The notes under the pieces are model-generated. The model saw only the letters and a program-made list of their open reading frames with translations, was not told where the DNA came from and searched no databases. Positions 1 through 12,244 of a DNA stretch of 64,000 nucleotides are shown here, piece by piece. The first letter of the stretch is position 1. Each line of letters opens with the position of its first letter. Origin of the DNA: Brachionus manjavacas. Its lineage: Eukaryota > Rotifera > Eurotatoria > Ploima > Brachionidae. A program made the position numbers and the translations under genes. The stretch lies in NCBI GenBank assembly GCA_019054805.1, contig JAHQIY010000003.1:3844001-3908000 (forward strand), given 5' to 3'.

Positions 1-126
1 GAAAGAACTTTTATATTCATATTTATCATCATTAATTAAAAGCCAACTAGGAGATCCGTCTTTTTTGTTACGTGATGATCGTATTTAATTTAGTTCTAAG
101 CTTAATTGTTCAAATTGACTAATCAA

Positions 127-290
127 GGTATCCATTTTTTTTTTGAATATTGTCGAATGATTTTTTGTCGAAAAAGCACACAGCGAAAATATACTTGATT
201 ATTTTTTAGTCGAATTCAGTCGAATTAATTATGTTCTAAATTATCAAAAATATTTTGTCCGAAAAAAATTTGTCGAAATTAATGGATACC
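127..290. repeat. Small foldback (MITE-like) element
   Basis: The segment begins GGTATCCATT and ends AATGGATACC, with further matching in the arms (TTGTCGAA near both ends). Total size is about 164 bp. Target duplication is not certain: ATCA occurs just outside both ends but is offset by one base on the left. No coding capacity. Confidence 0.45.
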
Positions 291-381
291 ATCATATCAC
301 AAACCCAAAGTAAAAATTTATAAAAAAAATAAAATTTTACATGTTTGCAATATTAACTTTTGGAACCAAAAAAAAAACCCG

Positions 382-460
382 AAACATTGCCTTTTTTCAA
401 TGTTATTTCAACATTGGATACATTTTGTAATTCAAACACAAAAATTTAAACCATATTTAT
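382..460 (+). repeat. Dispersed 75-bp repeat, copy 1
   Basis: A segment reading GAAACAT..CACTTTTTCAATG.. and ending in a stretch with TTTTGTAATTCAAACAC and AAACCATAT. Similar copies in the same orientation lie at 44820-44900 (inside the large NUSAP1 intron) and at 59158-59240. Only about 75-80 bases are shared and the flanks differ. Family unknown. Confidence 0.6.
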
Positions 461-1166
461 TAAGTAATTTATTTTTTATATTTTTTTTCCTATATTTTCC
501 TGCTCAATGTGATATTTATTAATGTATCATAAAATTTTCATTTTAAAATCATTTTTAATTGTTAAATTTATTTATCTCAATTTACTTTTCCCCTAATTTT
601 CAATTTTACACATAATATTCTTTTTTCTTTAAAATTAATAAACCGCCAAATCACGGACGTTTCAATTTTTTCGAATCTAAGAAAATTTGTTATGAATATT
701 TGTTAGATAAACTCATTTAAAAATCTTTTTAGATTCGTTTCGTAAATCTTTTCATTAAAAAAAAAAATTTATTATCTATGATTTTAATAACAAAAAATAT
801 AAATCTTAGATGATCAAAGGCACTTTTTTTCGCTGGTTGACAAATTTCATTTTCATTAAACACTACTTGAATTTAATTCCGAGAAGCAGGTTTCTTAAGT
901 TGCTGGTTCCCGATAAGTGCATCTTGATTCTCCAGAAAATCTTTATTATTTTCACTTGGCTGACTTAATAATGGCCAATTGGTTAAAAATAAAATATAAT
1001 TAAAAATAATTATATTGCTTTATTAGGATTAGGAGATGATTTTAAGATTTTTTATTCGTTATTGTTGGTCCATAATAGCTTTTGGCTTTGTTTTTTTTTA
1101 ACTTTAGGTTGCATCAACTGTCACAGTCTGCTAATGATGTGCAACTTCTCTGCCGAAAGCACTACG

Positions 1167-1340
1167 CTCGATTAAAAGATTGAAATTTAATTTCTGCTAA
1201 AATCTGCAAATCTAGCAGATCTTGATATCTAATGCAGCTTTGAATGTTTTGTTACATTTACAGAACTATTATTATCATTTATTTGTTGTTCTGTTCGAGC
1301 ATAAGCTCCTTCAGATAAAAAATAAAAATAAAACAAAATA
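1167..1340 (-). mobile_element. LINE 3' tail fragment
   Basis: Read on the minus strand, it carries the motif CTGAAGGAGCTTATGCTCG followed by an A/T-rich tail with AAATAAATGATAA. The same tail motif recurs at 11836, 12253, 30710 and 59090, so it marks the 3' end of one LINE family. The neighbouring part (1167-1245, with CTACGCTCGATTAAA) is repeated at 6110-6210. Confidence 0.5.
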
Positions 1341-3657
1341 AAATAATTTAAACAGTTTTAAAATATTTAAAATATTTTAAATTTGAAAGTAGTTATTTTT
1401 CATTTATTAATGAAACAAAGTTTAGACCTTTAGAAAAAAAGTAATTCAATTTTTTTTCATTTTTTCTGTTCTTTTTATCATTATGTACTGAATTTAACAA
1501 AACCGTATTATTAATTTTGATTTTTTATTCTATTATTTTATTTAATTTTTCCAATTTTTTTGTCAATAAATAGATTCATTCGTGTAATTAATGCAGTATA
1601 CTTTATACAAGCTTTATAATTGAAGATATCATACAAAAAATGTTCACCAGTTTTTAGTGAAATACAAGTTATATTTACCAATAAAAAAGCAAAATTTTCA
1701 AAATATTTAATGTTGGAAACAATAAAATAAAAAATAATCAAGAAGTCTGAAGTGTTCTTTAACTATTAAAATTCGCATAGTAAACTAGATAGATAAAACA
1801 AAAAATTAAAAAAAGAAAAAAATCTTTCTTTTGGGGGATTATGAGTGTATGAAGTTTATTGAAAAATATGTGAAATAATAAAGGATTTAAAAAAAATAGC
1901 TAATTTCGAAGCCTTTTTCTAAATTTTTTTTAAATCAAGAATAAAATTTTTTAATTATTTTCTTCTAGCAAAGATTACTTAGGCAAAATAAAGTCTAGTT
2001 AAGTTAGATCACGACTGGTTTGTCGTAGTTGAGACAAATGGCTCTAGCAATTAAACAAAATAACTCATCTCTACAAATAGTTAAATCTAAAAGCATAAAA
2101 TATTTATTTTCTTTTATAAAAAAGGGGTGACAATTTGCCGCAGAACTTTTTAGTTTAAGCTCCTGAAAACTTAAATATTTTTTTTAATCAAATAAAATTT
2201 TGGCTTATTTAGTAAGTTGTTATGGTGGGTTGATAGAAAAATAATCACGGCTTCGTTTCACTTGGATTAGGTGTTGATATTCGGTTTCTTTAAAATAAAA
2301 ACTAGATTAAATAATAAAACTGGTATACCAAGGTTCAATAGAACAAAAATTTATTATTTAGTTTTATATCATAACTAATTTAAAAACACTAAATCAAATC
2401 AAATTTCTTTTTTCATTCAAATTAGAAATTATTCGATTAGTTTTGAATCTAACCTTTGATGCATCACAAAATATTCTAAAGAATCTATTACATAATTTTC
2501 TAAATCAAATAAAACAAAGCTTAACTACAAATAATAACTAAGAGCAATGAATCCAGGCACCAGGGGGATGTTTTTACTTTTATCTTTATCCATTAATACG
2601 ATTAATTTATGTTATTAGATTGGTAACTCATTAATGTAAGAAAATTGCGCAACATCAACTTTTTGTTTTTGTTTCTTTCAAACAAAAAGCATTTTTTTAT
2701 GATAAACATCTTCGAATTTTACCAATTTTTGATCAATTTGAATTGAAAATTTTGTTCTTTTTAACACTATTTTAATTACAAAAAAAAGAGAAAAAATTGG
2801 ATTTTTTCGATAAACATTTCGCATTAAAAAATAAAATAAATATTACAAAGCAAATAAAAAAATACAAAATTTTATTTGCTATTTAATTAGGTTTTTTTGT
2901 TGAAGTTGCTGCTAAGATTTTGCAATTCTGAGTTTATTAGAATTATTTTTATTTTTTTCAATTTTCATGCAGCTAAACTCAAAAACAGTGTAAATTTTTT
3001 TTCAGTTTTTAATTTGTCAAAAAATTTAATTTTAAGAAATAAATTTTTTTAAAAAGTCCTATCAAACCAAAGACAAGCTATGCTTTTAGGTGGTATTAAG
3101 TGTTTTTTCATTCAACAGTCAACGCAGAGCTGGTTTTTAAATTAAAAGCAAAAATAGTCCTTGTAATATTTAAAAAGCTTGGACTAAATTTTTCTACTAA
3201 AACAAATATTGATCGAAAGTGGCCGAGGGCACTTAAATTTTGGCCAATTTGTGTTTTATTTACCGAAATGTATTGACTCAGACATGGACTTTAAATTTAG
3301 AAAAATTTAATCAAAAAGGTCTATCTTGATTTGTGTGTGTTGGATAAAATTTTCGATTGATAGCGAGTGGGTCAAAAAAATCAAGAAAAAAATTAGTAGA
3401 TAAAATTTATTTAAAATTTTTGTTTCAAAGCTTATTTTAATCTGTCTAAAATTCATAAAATTTTATTTGCAATTATAATAAGCTATCATAAAATATTTTG
3501 CATTAAAACTTGCAACCAATTGATTCAGAACTTAGGGTCCTATTGTTCGAGTGAAAGTAAATTATTTTAAAATTATTTGGGGATTTTAATTTGAATTATT
3601 TATGCTTAACATTTTTTCATCAGAAAAAAATTTGCATTCAGATAAATGTCTTAAAGA

Positions 3658-6600
3658 ATGACTAATGAACCAAGGCCGATATTGATGGACGTAATAAGGG
3701 ATTGTTCGCCAACTAGGCCCAAGTTGACCAAAATATCGGATAGACATCCCAAATTGGTGCTAGAGCAAATAAATCAACTGAGACGTGCTGATGATTTTTT
3801 GTGTGACGTTATTCTAAACGTTGGAACTTCGCGGATAAAGGCGCACAAAATAATTCTGTGCGCTTCGTCTCCCTACTTCAAGGCCATGTTTACCAACGAG
3901 CTGGCGGAGTCCAAGCAAAATGAAATTACTCTCAGAGATATCGATGAGAACGCTATGGAAATATTAATAGACTTTTGCTACACGTCTAAAATTACGATTG
4001 ATGAAAAAACTGTTCAGACAGTTCTTCCGGCTGCGTGTCTTTTACAGGTAAAATTTTATCTTTTCTTTTTAAAAATTTAAATTTTTTTTTAAATTTGAAC
4101 TGCAAACATAATCAGATTTCTTTTGAAATTTATATTAAAGTTTGACATGGCTGAAGTTATTTCAGAATTAAAAGTTCATTTTTTTATTTATAATGTGACA
4201 ATTTGGGAAAAAAAAAATTAAGTTTTTTTTTCAAAGAATAAATTAATTTCGGATTATCTCTAGAGAGTTGTATAAAATTCTTTTGCGTAAAGCTGTTTTA
4301 TTAAGTTTTTTGTTTTAAAATAATTAGAATATGTATGATAAAGATAAATTATTAAAAAAAATTATAATTCAATAGATAAAATTTTTTTTAATAATTTATC
4401 TTTATCTTATAATCTTTAAATTTTAATCAAATAGATAAAAATTTTTTTTTAAATTATCAATTTAATTTAAAAAATAATTTGTAGGAAACAACCTTCTAAG
4501 CTCATGTATGTATTTTTTTAAATTATGAATTTTAGAAACAATAAAATAATTAACAATCTTAAATAATTTTATAATTAAGATCTAAAATTATTTATTGTAT
4601 TTTTATTAAAAATATAATTTGGGGGTGATCCGCAGGTTCGTCCGAATGGCTTACGCCTTCGTTTAAACCCAATTATTGCGAAAAAAAATGATTAAAATAA
4701 AATAAAGTTTTTAGTTTTTTAAAAATAGAAAATAATTTAAATTGAATAAAATTAATAAAATAAAAAAATAATTCAAAATATTGTAGTATAGTGACGTGAT
4801 CAGACTATAAATATTACTTGTTATTTCAAGGGATTCAGTTGTTATTTTTAAACTTATTTTAAATAAAGTCTTTAACTGAATACTAAGCTTATTATTCATA
4901 CACTTGGCCTGTACTACATTGGTGGCAGCGGTTAAGCTATTAGATTGATTTCTAAATAATATTAAAACGTAGTATCAAGTGTGTTGAATATTTGGTTTTA
5001 GTGGTAAGCCGAAAGTAAAGCATTTGAGATGGTTGGAAAAGCTAAATTGTTCACTGGAAGTCTATCAAATACGTCCAGAGGTGATTCAAATCTTTTGTTT
5101 GTGCTTGAATGTTTAGTTAACATGAATGCATGTATTTCTTTTGCTATTAAATTTATGTTTGTTTGTCAAAAATTTTAGGAATAAACTATTTGATTTTTCC
5201 TCGATTGATTCTAGCTTTAGAATTTTGTGAATCGATTTGATTGAGGTTTTTATTGGAAATGTTTAATTATTTAAAAAAATTTTTTTTGAATTTTTTGAAG
5301 AGAGCCTTTTTTCTAGGTGTTCAAGATGTGGCTTAAATGATAGTCTGGGATCAAGTTTGATGCCAAGAAAGATCGGATTCGGTTCGTGTGGAATGTCTTG
5401 GTCATCAATCTTGAGATTAAGTTTATATTGTATCAAATAGTTCTTTCTTTGTCCAGCTGTTGTAAATGTTGTGTAGCATGTTTTGGATTTGTTAATTGTA
5501 AACCCCAAGTCTTGCAGAAATCGTGAATTTTGCTTAAAAATATTAATAAAATGAATTTAAAAATTGAAAGTTTTCTGACAAAAAGATGTACTGTATTGCT
5601 ACGCCACGTTGATTTTCCTAAAATTTACGAAAAAAAAGTAAAGTAAAAATTGCGTTATTAAATGCAAACTTGATTTATTTCATAGTGAAAATTAGGGTCT
5701 GAATTTTTTTAGTGATATTTTAATTTTTTATTTATTTAAAAAATAATTTAGGAAAAGTTTTTCCAGGCCAGTTTCGAATGGCAGAGCCTTCTTTTCAGCC
5801 CATATGGTTGCAATATGATTAAAATCTGTATTAATTATATGTGTACAATTAGAGTTATATTGTATTTTAATGAATTATTTATTTTAATTGAAATAAATGA
5901 AGAGTTAATCAGTCTTTTCAGTAGATAAGGGCACTAGCCTGTTGATTTACCTTGAAACTTAAAAAAGTTTAGAATTAGTTCAGATTGATCGAAAATTGTT
6001 GACTCAAAAGAATATAAAATGCTTGACAAGTTGGTTTTGTAAAGTTCAGTACAAAAGAATAGAACAAAGGGAAAAAAATTTAAGCAACATTTTTTCTAAA
6101 AGTCTAAAACTCCTACGCTCGATTAAATTATTGAAATTTAATTTCTGCTAATCTCTGCAAATTTAGCAGACCTCGATATTTACTGCAACTTTGAATGTTG
6201 CACAATGTTGCTTTCACACGTCTAATTTTTTAAATTTTAGAAAAAAAATTATTCAATTTTTTACATCTTTTTCTGTTCTTTTTATCATTGTGTTCTGAAT
6301 TTCACAAAACCTGAAAGTCAAAAAAACTTCTCGGGTTACTTTGTTGATTTTTTTTTAATGGTTTTTAATTAGCGATAAAATTAATTCTTTACAAAAAAAA
6401 AATTTCATTTTTGAAAATAAATTAAGGAAAAATAAAATTTTTGCTTGGTTTACTTATATTTAATTTCTAGTGTTAGCATTTTTTTGATTCTTTTTTTAAT
6501 CCAAAGCTTTATCAAGTCACAAATAAACAAATAAATAAATAAGTTAAAAATTAAAGCTTTAGAAATTAAGAATCTTTCAATAGTTAATTCTTCAATCAGA

Positions 6601-9600
6601 TATTTTATTTTGGGATATTTTTCGGCTCAAAAATCAAAAATATCCTCATTTTTGTTTTTAAAATAAAACATTAAAAACACGAACAAAAATTAAAACCTAT
6701 TATTTAAAAGCTTCAAGAAGTTCAAGACTATTGTGCTGAATTTCTCAAGTCTCAGCTTGATCCGTCAAACTGTTTAGGCATCAGAGCATTTGCCGACACC
6801 CATTCTTGCCGAGAGCTTTTAAAAATCGCTGATAAATATCTTCAAAATAATTTTTGTGATGTTATTGAGTCCGATGAATTTCTGATTTTGCCGATCAATG
6901 ATCTGATAGAGATAATTTCAAATGACGAGCTTAACGTGAACAATGAAGAGACAGTTTACCAAGCTGTAATGAACTGGATAAAGCAGAATGAAAGCGAGAG
7001 AAAACAACACATTGGTCAGTTAATGTTCCATGTTCGCTTGCCATTGCTAGATACCAAATTTTTAGTAACCAAAGTGGGCACAGACCCACTCATTCGTCAT
7101 GACCAAGTCTGCCGCGATCTCCTGGATGAAGCAAAGGACTTTCATTTATTAAAAGACAAGTCGAGCATACAAGACTCACGAATACGGCCTCGCAAGCCGG
7201 TGATAATCGGCGAAGTGCTTTTCGCAGTCGGAGGATGGTGTAGTGGCGATGCCATATCGTCAGTTGAAATGTTCGATCCTCAATGCTCGAACGAATGGAA
7301 GATGGTGGCACCTTTGACCAAACGCCGATGTGGGGTGGGAGTCGGAGTTCTGAACAATCAAATTTATGCTATCGGAGGCCATGACGGCTCGACTTACCTC
7401 AACAGCACAGAGCGCTATGACCCCGTCCAAAACCAATGGTTCACTGATGTAGCTCCTACGAGCACATGCCGCACTAGTGTCGGCGTAGGTGTTCTGAACG
7501 GATTTTTGTACGCAGTCGGAGGCCAGGACGGAATATCGTGCCTAAATTTAGTTGACAAGTATGACCCTGGCACCAATAGATGGACCAGAGTGGCTTCCAT
7601 GACTACAAGGCGCTTAGGAGTAGCAGTAGTTGTACTAAATAATTATCTATATGCAATAGGAGGCTCTGATGGTACCAGTCCTCTAAATACAGTGGAAAAA
7701 TATGACCCCAAAGCAAACAAGTGATTTAAATAAAAAAAAATTTAAACTTAACTTAAAATTTTTTTACAGATGGACTCCAGTTGCGTCTATGTTGACCAGA
7801 AGAAAACATTTGGGATGTGCGATTTACAAAAATAGTATCTATGCAGTAGGTGGACGTGATGATGCTTCTGAATTGAACTCGGCCGAAAGATACAACCCTC
7901 AGACTAATCAATGGCAACCAATTGTACCAATGAAGTCAAGGCGAAGTGGGGTAAGATTAAAATATTTAAAAGCGGCTTTTTTTGCTTGTTCTAAGCAGAG
8001 TTGTTTAAAAGTCACAAGTCTCAAGTCAAGTCCAAGTCCGAACTTTTTTTTTTTTTAAAGTCCGAGTTAAAGACATTTTTTTTTTAATTTTTTTTTTTAA
8101 GTTGTTTATTTAATATTTCAAAAAAAAAAGGCTTTGAGTAAGAAACTCCTTTCGCCATTGGTATTTAAAATTTTAAAAAAGTGTCCATATAAAAAGTTGT
8201 GTTGATTAAATTAAATTAATTAAATTAATAAAATGACATTAGAAGTTGAAAAAAAAATCGGATATGTTACAGAAAAACAGTTGTCCATTGGAATGGCTCA
8301 TTTGAGACTTGACAAGGGAGGGTTTTAAGTTCAGAACTTCTTGAGCTTTAAACAAAAACATCAATATAATCCTGTATGAGTGAAGTAATGAGTGTGTTTT
8401 TACATATTAAACTTTTTTTATGTACTTTTCGAGCAGAATTCTGAGTCTAGACTCAATTCTATCAATCTTGGTCTTCGAGAAGGCCAGAAAGTTGAATAGA
8501 AGGTGTGTCATAAGGTAATTGATAGATTGATTTAAAACATGTATTTCGAATTACTTGCAGTTTTTGAATGTTTGTCTGGGAGACACGGGATAGGATGAAA
8601 AAACTATAGTCTATAATGGAACCTATAAGTGCATTATCGACTCTAATTAAGGTTTTTTTATTTAACTTCCACGATCTGTGTTACAAAATTTTAATTAAAT
8701 TTACGCGCAATCATGACATCTAGAGCAAAATTCGATGAGATAAGAAGAACTTCAATAAAGATTGTTGCATTTAGTGTAGTTTGCTAATCAGGTGTCGAAT
8801 TACTATAAAATGAACTACTCTTGAATACGTAAAGATTAAATTCCTTTTAAATTTTCAGGTTTTTTTCAGAATTGTAAAAATATTAAATTTTGATGAACTT
8901 ACAGAACTAGTTTTTGAATTCTAGAAAAAAGTAGATCTTTTGTAAAAATATTACAAAAGCAAATTTTATGCTTTACGTTTTTTTCATCAAAAAATTAAAT
9001 TAAAATTTTTCTAACTACAATAAACCCGAAATTTTTTTCTTCCAATTTAAAATTTTATAACGCTCGGAGAGTTTTTCAACTTTAAAATCAAGTGGAAAAA
9101 TCGACAATTTTTTTCTATAGATATTTGTTAAAAGTGAAATTGAAAAATTTGGGTAAATTCTCGTGATCAGCTGTAGCAATATTTAATATATGAAAATTGA
9201 AAAATTCACAAAGGAAATAAAATTTAAATAAATATCACTTATAATTTCTGAGAGTAAACAATTTAATTTTATAAAGTTTTAAAATAAAGTCGAATTATTT
9301 TTTAAAGTTATATTTTGATTCTATTTATTAAATTAAAATAGCTGCACTTTGCAAAAATCAAACAAAATGATCTTTTTAAGTCCAATAGGGCTAATGGACA
9401 ACTTATTGAATTTTACAATTATCTTTTTTGATTATTTTTTTATGCTAACTATGTGTTTTATTTATTTATTCAAGTTTTTATCTTATACAACTTTTCAATT
9501 TCTCATCTATTCAATTATTCTATAATTCAACTTTTAATTTTTTAACTTATTCGAACGTATTTTCAATTTTTTAGCATTCAAAATCAGAATCTTGATTTCA

Positions 9601-10265
9601 CTTAGTTTATCACTTCTTTTTTTAAAATTACCTAAAATAATATTTCAAAATTCTGAGATTTTAAAAAAGTTTTCCAATTTTTAAAGGTTGGCCTAGCAGT
9701 TTTGAATGGTTGTCTAATGGCCATAGGAGGCTTTGATGGTTCGAGCTATTTAAAAACATGTGAAATATTCGACGCAGAAGCTAACTGCTGGAAGGTAAGC
9801 TGCTCTATGATTTATAGACGATTAGGTGGAGGTGTCGGAGTGGTAAAAATGCAAAAAGAAAAAGATAAAAATGGTATGGTAAATGGCCAAAAGTCAACAA
9901 TTACTCCGAATTCATCTTGGCCATTATTTTTGTCTCCAGTGCCGTCTTTATTGGCTAATGTACCACAGAATCAACTATCAACACAGAATAGATCTGCCAA
10001 TACTTCAAATTCTTTTTCTACAGTCTCGATAGCAACTATAACCTCATCCGATGCATTGATATCGAATTTTAGGGGTTTAAGTACCGAAAATGGTTCTGGC
10101 AATGCTTCCAATACGGCATCAAATACCAACCAAATTTCAAGTTTGTTAGTCAACCCAGAATTATCATCTCCGTCTAGCACTGGTTCAAACATATCTTCGC
10201 AATCCACTTCAAGCCACTCGAGTTTGACAAATCAAAAAAGTACGGCTAAACTGGTTGATCTGTGA
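3658..10265 (+). CDS. KLHL20: Kelch-like protein 20 orthologue (BTB-BACK-kelch), four exons
   Basis: Substrate adaptor of CUL3 RING ubiquitin ligases; known KLHL20 acts in the cytosol, Golgi and PML bodies. Exons: 3658-4047, 6711-7720, 7770-7950, 9687-10265, giving 719 codons. Introns are 2663, 49 and 1736 bp, all GT-AG. The BTB domain lies at about residues 40-150 ([23 protein letters not shown]), BACK at 150-250, and six kelch repeats at 295-582 with the usual GG doublets ([45 protein letters not shown]). Order and wording of the blades match KLHL20/Drosophila diablo closely. Unlike the 609-residue human protein it ends in a roughly 137-residue Ser/Thr/Asn-rich tail after the last blade. 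ATG 3658 is the first in frame with the BTB. Possible poly(A) signal AATAAA at 10387. Introns 1 and 3 hold LTR, LINE and hAT debris. Confidence 0.94.
4615..4700. repeat. Repeat shared with 5740-5830 (intron 1 of KLHL20)
   Basis: Contains TTCGTCCGAATGGCTTACG, a GCCTTCGTTT block, CCCAATTATTGCG and GATTAAAAT. A copy at 5740-5830 has TTTCGAATGGCAGAGCC, CTTCTTTTCAGCCCATA and GATTAAAAT in the same order. It is probably a LINE or SINE 3' end but no tail or duplication is clear. Confidence 0.4.
4782..5090 (+). mobile_element. LTR (137 bp) plus start of an LTR-retrotransposon leader
   Basis: 4782-4918 starts TGTAGTA and ends TACTACA, a perfect short terminal inverted repeat as expected of an LTR. Inside are TATAAATA (about 4806) and AATAAA (4862). 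Immediately after it, 4919 onward reads TTGGTGGCAGCGGTTAAG, the type of sequence used as a tRNA primer-binding site by Gypsy-like elements. About 110 bases further an ATG (about 5029) opens a short gag-like reading frame that soon decays. No second LTR was seen in the window, so this is a 5' remnant lodged in KLHL20 intron 1. Confidence 0.6.
5263..5545 (-). pseudogene. Jockey-like LINE reverse transcriptase fragment
   Basis: The minus-strand frame has [19 protein letters not shown] followed by [18 protein letters not shown]. It is clearly homologous, at the protein level, to the thumb region of the intact LINE at 50974-53697 (INLSKTVYCVFTTAG, FLGHQLDPKLNFKQHL). Only about 80-90 codons remain, in KLHL20 intron 1. 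Confidence 0.75.
6110..6210. repeat. Second copy of the repeat at 1167-1245
   Basis: Shares CTACGCTCGATTAAA, GAAATTTAATTTCTGCTAA, CTGCAAAT and TTTGAATGTT in order with 1167-1245, same orientation. The shared segment is about 90 bases, inside KLHL20 intron 1. Confidence 0.55.
7996..8120. mobile_element. Truncated hAT-like MITE, GTC-rich family
   Basis: Starts CAGAGTTGTTTAAAAGTC and continues with CAAGTC-type subterminal repeats, exactly like the left end of the complete element at 12717-13212. The right terminal repeat was not found, so this copy in KLHL20 intron 3 is broken or very diverged. Confidence 0.55.
8440..8665 (-). pseudogene. LINE reverse transcriptase C-terminal fragment
   Basis: The minus strand reads [18 protein letters not shown] and then IQKLQVIRN and PYDTPSIQL, the conserved region after the RT thumb in Jockey-type elements. 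The fragment is about 60 codons long in KLHL20 intron 3, with no intact ORF. Confidence 0.65.
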
Positions 10266-10454
10266 TAGCTTTTAAATATGTAAATTTACATGATTTAGTT
10301 TTTACAGAATTTTCATATCGAAGTTTGAGTTATCTCAGTTAAAAAATTTTAATTCTTTTTTACGTTTTGATTTACATAACTTTTCCAATAAAATAGATTT
10401 TAAAAATAATTAGTATCTTTTTATTTATAATTTTAAATAAATTAATCAAAATCT

Positions 10455-11615
10455 CTAGATTCTGAAATATTCGAATTGGACAAATTGGGTAAGAAATTTT
10501 GTAAGTGGAAGAAAGCAAAGCGTTGTCCTTGATAGCGTAGAATCGGAATGGCTGGACGCTACAAGTGGTGTTCCACAAGGCTCAGAGCTTGGAACTCTTA
10601 TTTGTTATTTTTATAAGCGATTTGTCTGATGTTTTAAACAATAAAACAAAATTATATGCTGTTGATTTGAAAATAATTGCAGGGATTAACCAACTTTCTG
10701 ATAATTTAATGAACACGGAACAGAGTCATTAGCAGAGTTGGTCAAAAGTCAAACTTTAAAGTCGGAATCGTTAAAAGTCAAAGTCAAAGTAGACTTTGAC
10801 TTTGGGATTATTTTTGGGTCAAAGTCAAAGTCTGACTTTGACTTGAGTCCATTCAAGTCAACTTAATTATTTTCAGGCTATAACATTAGACCTCATCATT
10901 CTATATTAGCACCAAATTACAGAAAATTAACAATGATAAAATTTAATCTAAAAACATTGAAATTCGAGAACTAAATTTGATTTAAAACAAAAATTTTTTT
11001 TTTTTAATTTTTGTTTTAGTCAAAGTCCAGACTTGACTTTGACTTTTGACCAACTCTGGTCATTAGAGAAAATAAAATTAGAGATACTTTATACATCATT
11101 TTTGGTTTGACCTCTTATAGAATATGGAGTTAGTGTTTGGAATCCTTACTTTGAAAAAGATAAAAAGGAACTTGAAAAAGTAAAGCGTAGAGCAAATTAG
11201 ATGATTCCAAACTTTAGAAACTTTGATTGTAAAGAGAGATTGTGTAGAATTAAACTTATTTACCTGAAAACTAGAAAAATAAGAGGCGATTTTAAAAATT
11301 ATCAAAAATCTAGAATCTTTCAGGTTGGAAAGCGGAATCAGATATGCTGAAAGAAATAACTACAAGCTCAGAGGCAACACTAAGATTCTTAAAGGAGAAC
11401 TTATCAGAAATTGTCCATCACGTTTCAACTTTATCACTAATAGGGTTGTACATTACTCGAACCGATTACCAAAAAGATTCGTTAAAGCAATTTAGCTAAA
11501 TTTATTGAAAGCAAAACTTGGTTTATGGAGCAGAAAATGGTGTGAAAGCAAAGAACTGACTCAGTCATACGGGTTACTCTTCATTTAAAGTTATTTTTAC
11601 TGCTACTACTACGAC
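10455..11615 (+). pseudogene. Decayed CR1/Jockey-type LINE, RT part
   Basis: Frame pieces on the plus strand include a match to RT motif 5 (ATSGVPQGSELG followed by a diverged LLF..FISDL), a catalytic site changed to YAVD, then PLIEYGVSVWNPYF and near the end FITNRVVHYSNRLPK. Stops and frameshifts are present. A hAT-like MITE with target duplication (10733-11058) splits it. The end is near a short CTACTACTACGA stretch. Confidence 0.8.
10733..11058. mobile_element. hAT-like MITE with 8-bp target duplication
   Basis: The left end reads CAGAGTTGGTCAAAAGTC and the right end is its reverse complement (GACTTTTGACCAACTCTG). The eight bases GTCATTAG flank both sides (10725-10732 and 11059-11066). 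CAGAG-type ends plus an 8-bp duplication are hallmarks of the hAT superfamily. The interior is built of repeated GTCAAAGTC / GACTTTGAC units and has no coding capacity. It is inserted in a LINE remnant, so it is younger than that LINE. Confidence 0.88.
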
Positions 11616-11835
11616 TGAATTGTCTAATCTTCTTTATATTTTCCCAATCTTTATTCAACTTTTTACTCTTTACTGAACTCTGGTTAACAATGAGAACAAT
11701 GAAAATACTCATTTTATTTTTATCTAAGTTAATAAAATTGGGGGTGGTGAAGTTGGAAACAAAATCTGCTACAAACTATGTTTTATTAAATTAAAAACCA
11801 GTTTAAAAATGTATTTGTTTATTTGTAAATCTGTA

Positions 11836-12180
11836 CCGAGCTAATGCTCCTTCAGAATAAAAATATATAAAAAAAAGAATTAAAAACGTTAAGTTGAAGT
11901 AGCTAGAGATTAGACATGTTTAAATACTTGATAGTTCATGAAAAAAAGAAGAAATTGTCTGAGAACAATTACACAAATGAGTTGGATATTCGATAAATCT
12001 TGATTCAGAACCTCCTCTGTATTCATCCACCAGTCTAACGACCAATGGAACAGAATGACTAAATCCTTTCCTGACATATCTCTCACTCAACTCAATAAGT
12101 CAATTTGAGACTGTTAGTAGTATAAGTTTATTTAAAGCCACTTGGTGCATAATATTGGAGGGGGTATCATATTTAAAAAA
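11836..12180 (-). pseudogene. LINE 3' fragment (ORF2 end plus tail)
   Basis: Minus strand: KYDTPSNIMHQVALNKL, then ELSERYVRKGFSHSVPL and VVRLVDEY, with one internal stop, ending in the family 3' tail (CTGAAGGAGCATTAG). It is a sister copy of the 3' part of the element at 12245-14640 just beside it, in the same orientation. Confidence 0.75.
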
Positions 12181-12244
12181 TAAAAAAATTCCTTGTATTT
12201 AAAACTAAAGATTGAATTTTGTTATTTATTTTTCATTTGTTTAT

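Larger units (their letters stand above)
1..3657. other. Intergenic region upstream of KLHL20
   Basis: Very AT-rich sequence with no supportable coding exon on either strand. It contains a small foldback element (127-290), one copy of a dispersed 75-bp repeat (382-460) and a LINE 3' tail (1167-1340). The rest is homopolymer-rich and I see nothing in it. The KLHL20 promoter must lie in the last part, but no clear core promoter motif stands out. Confidence 0.6.
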
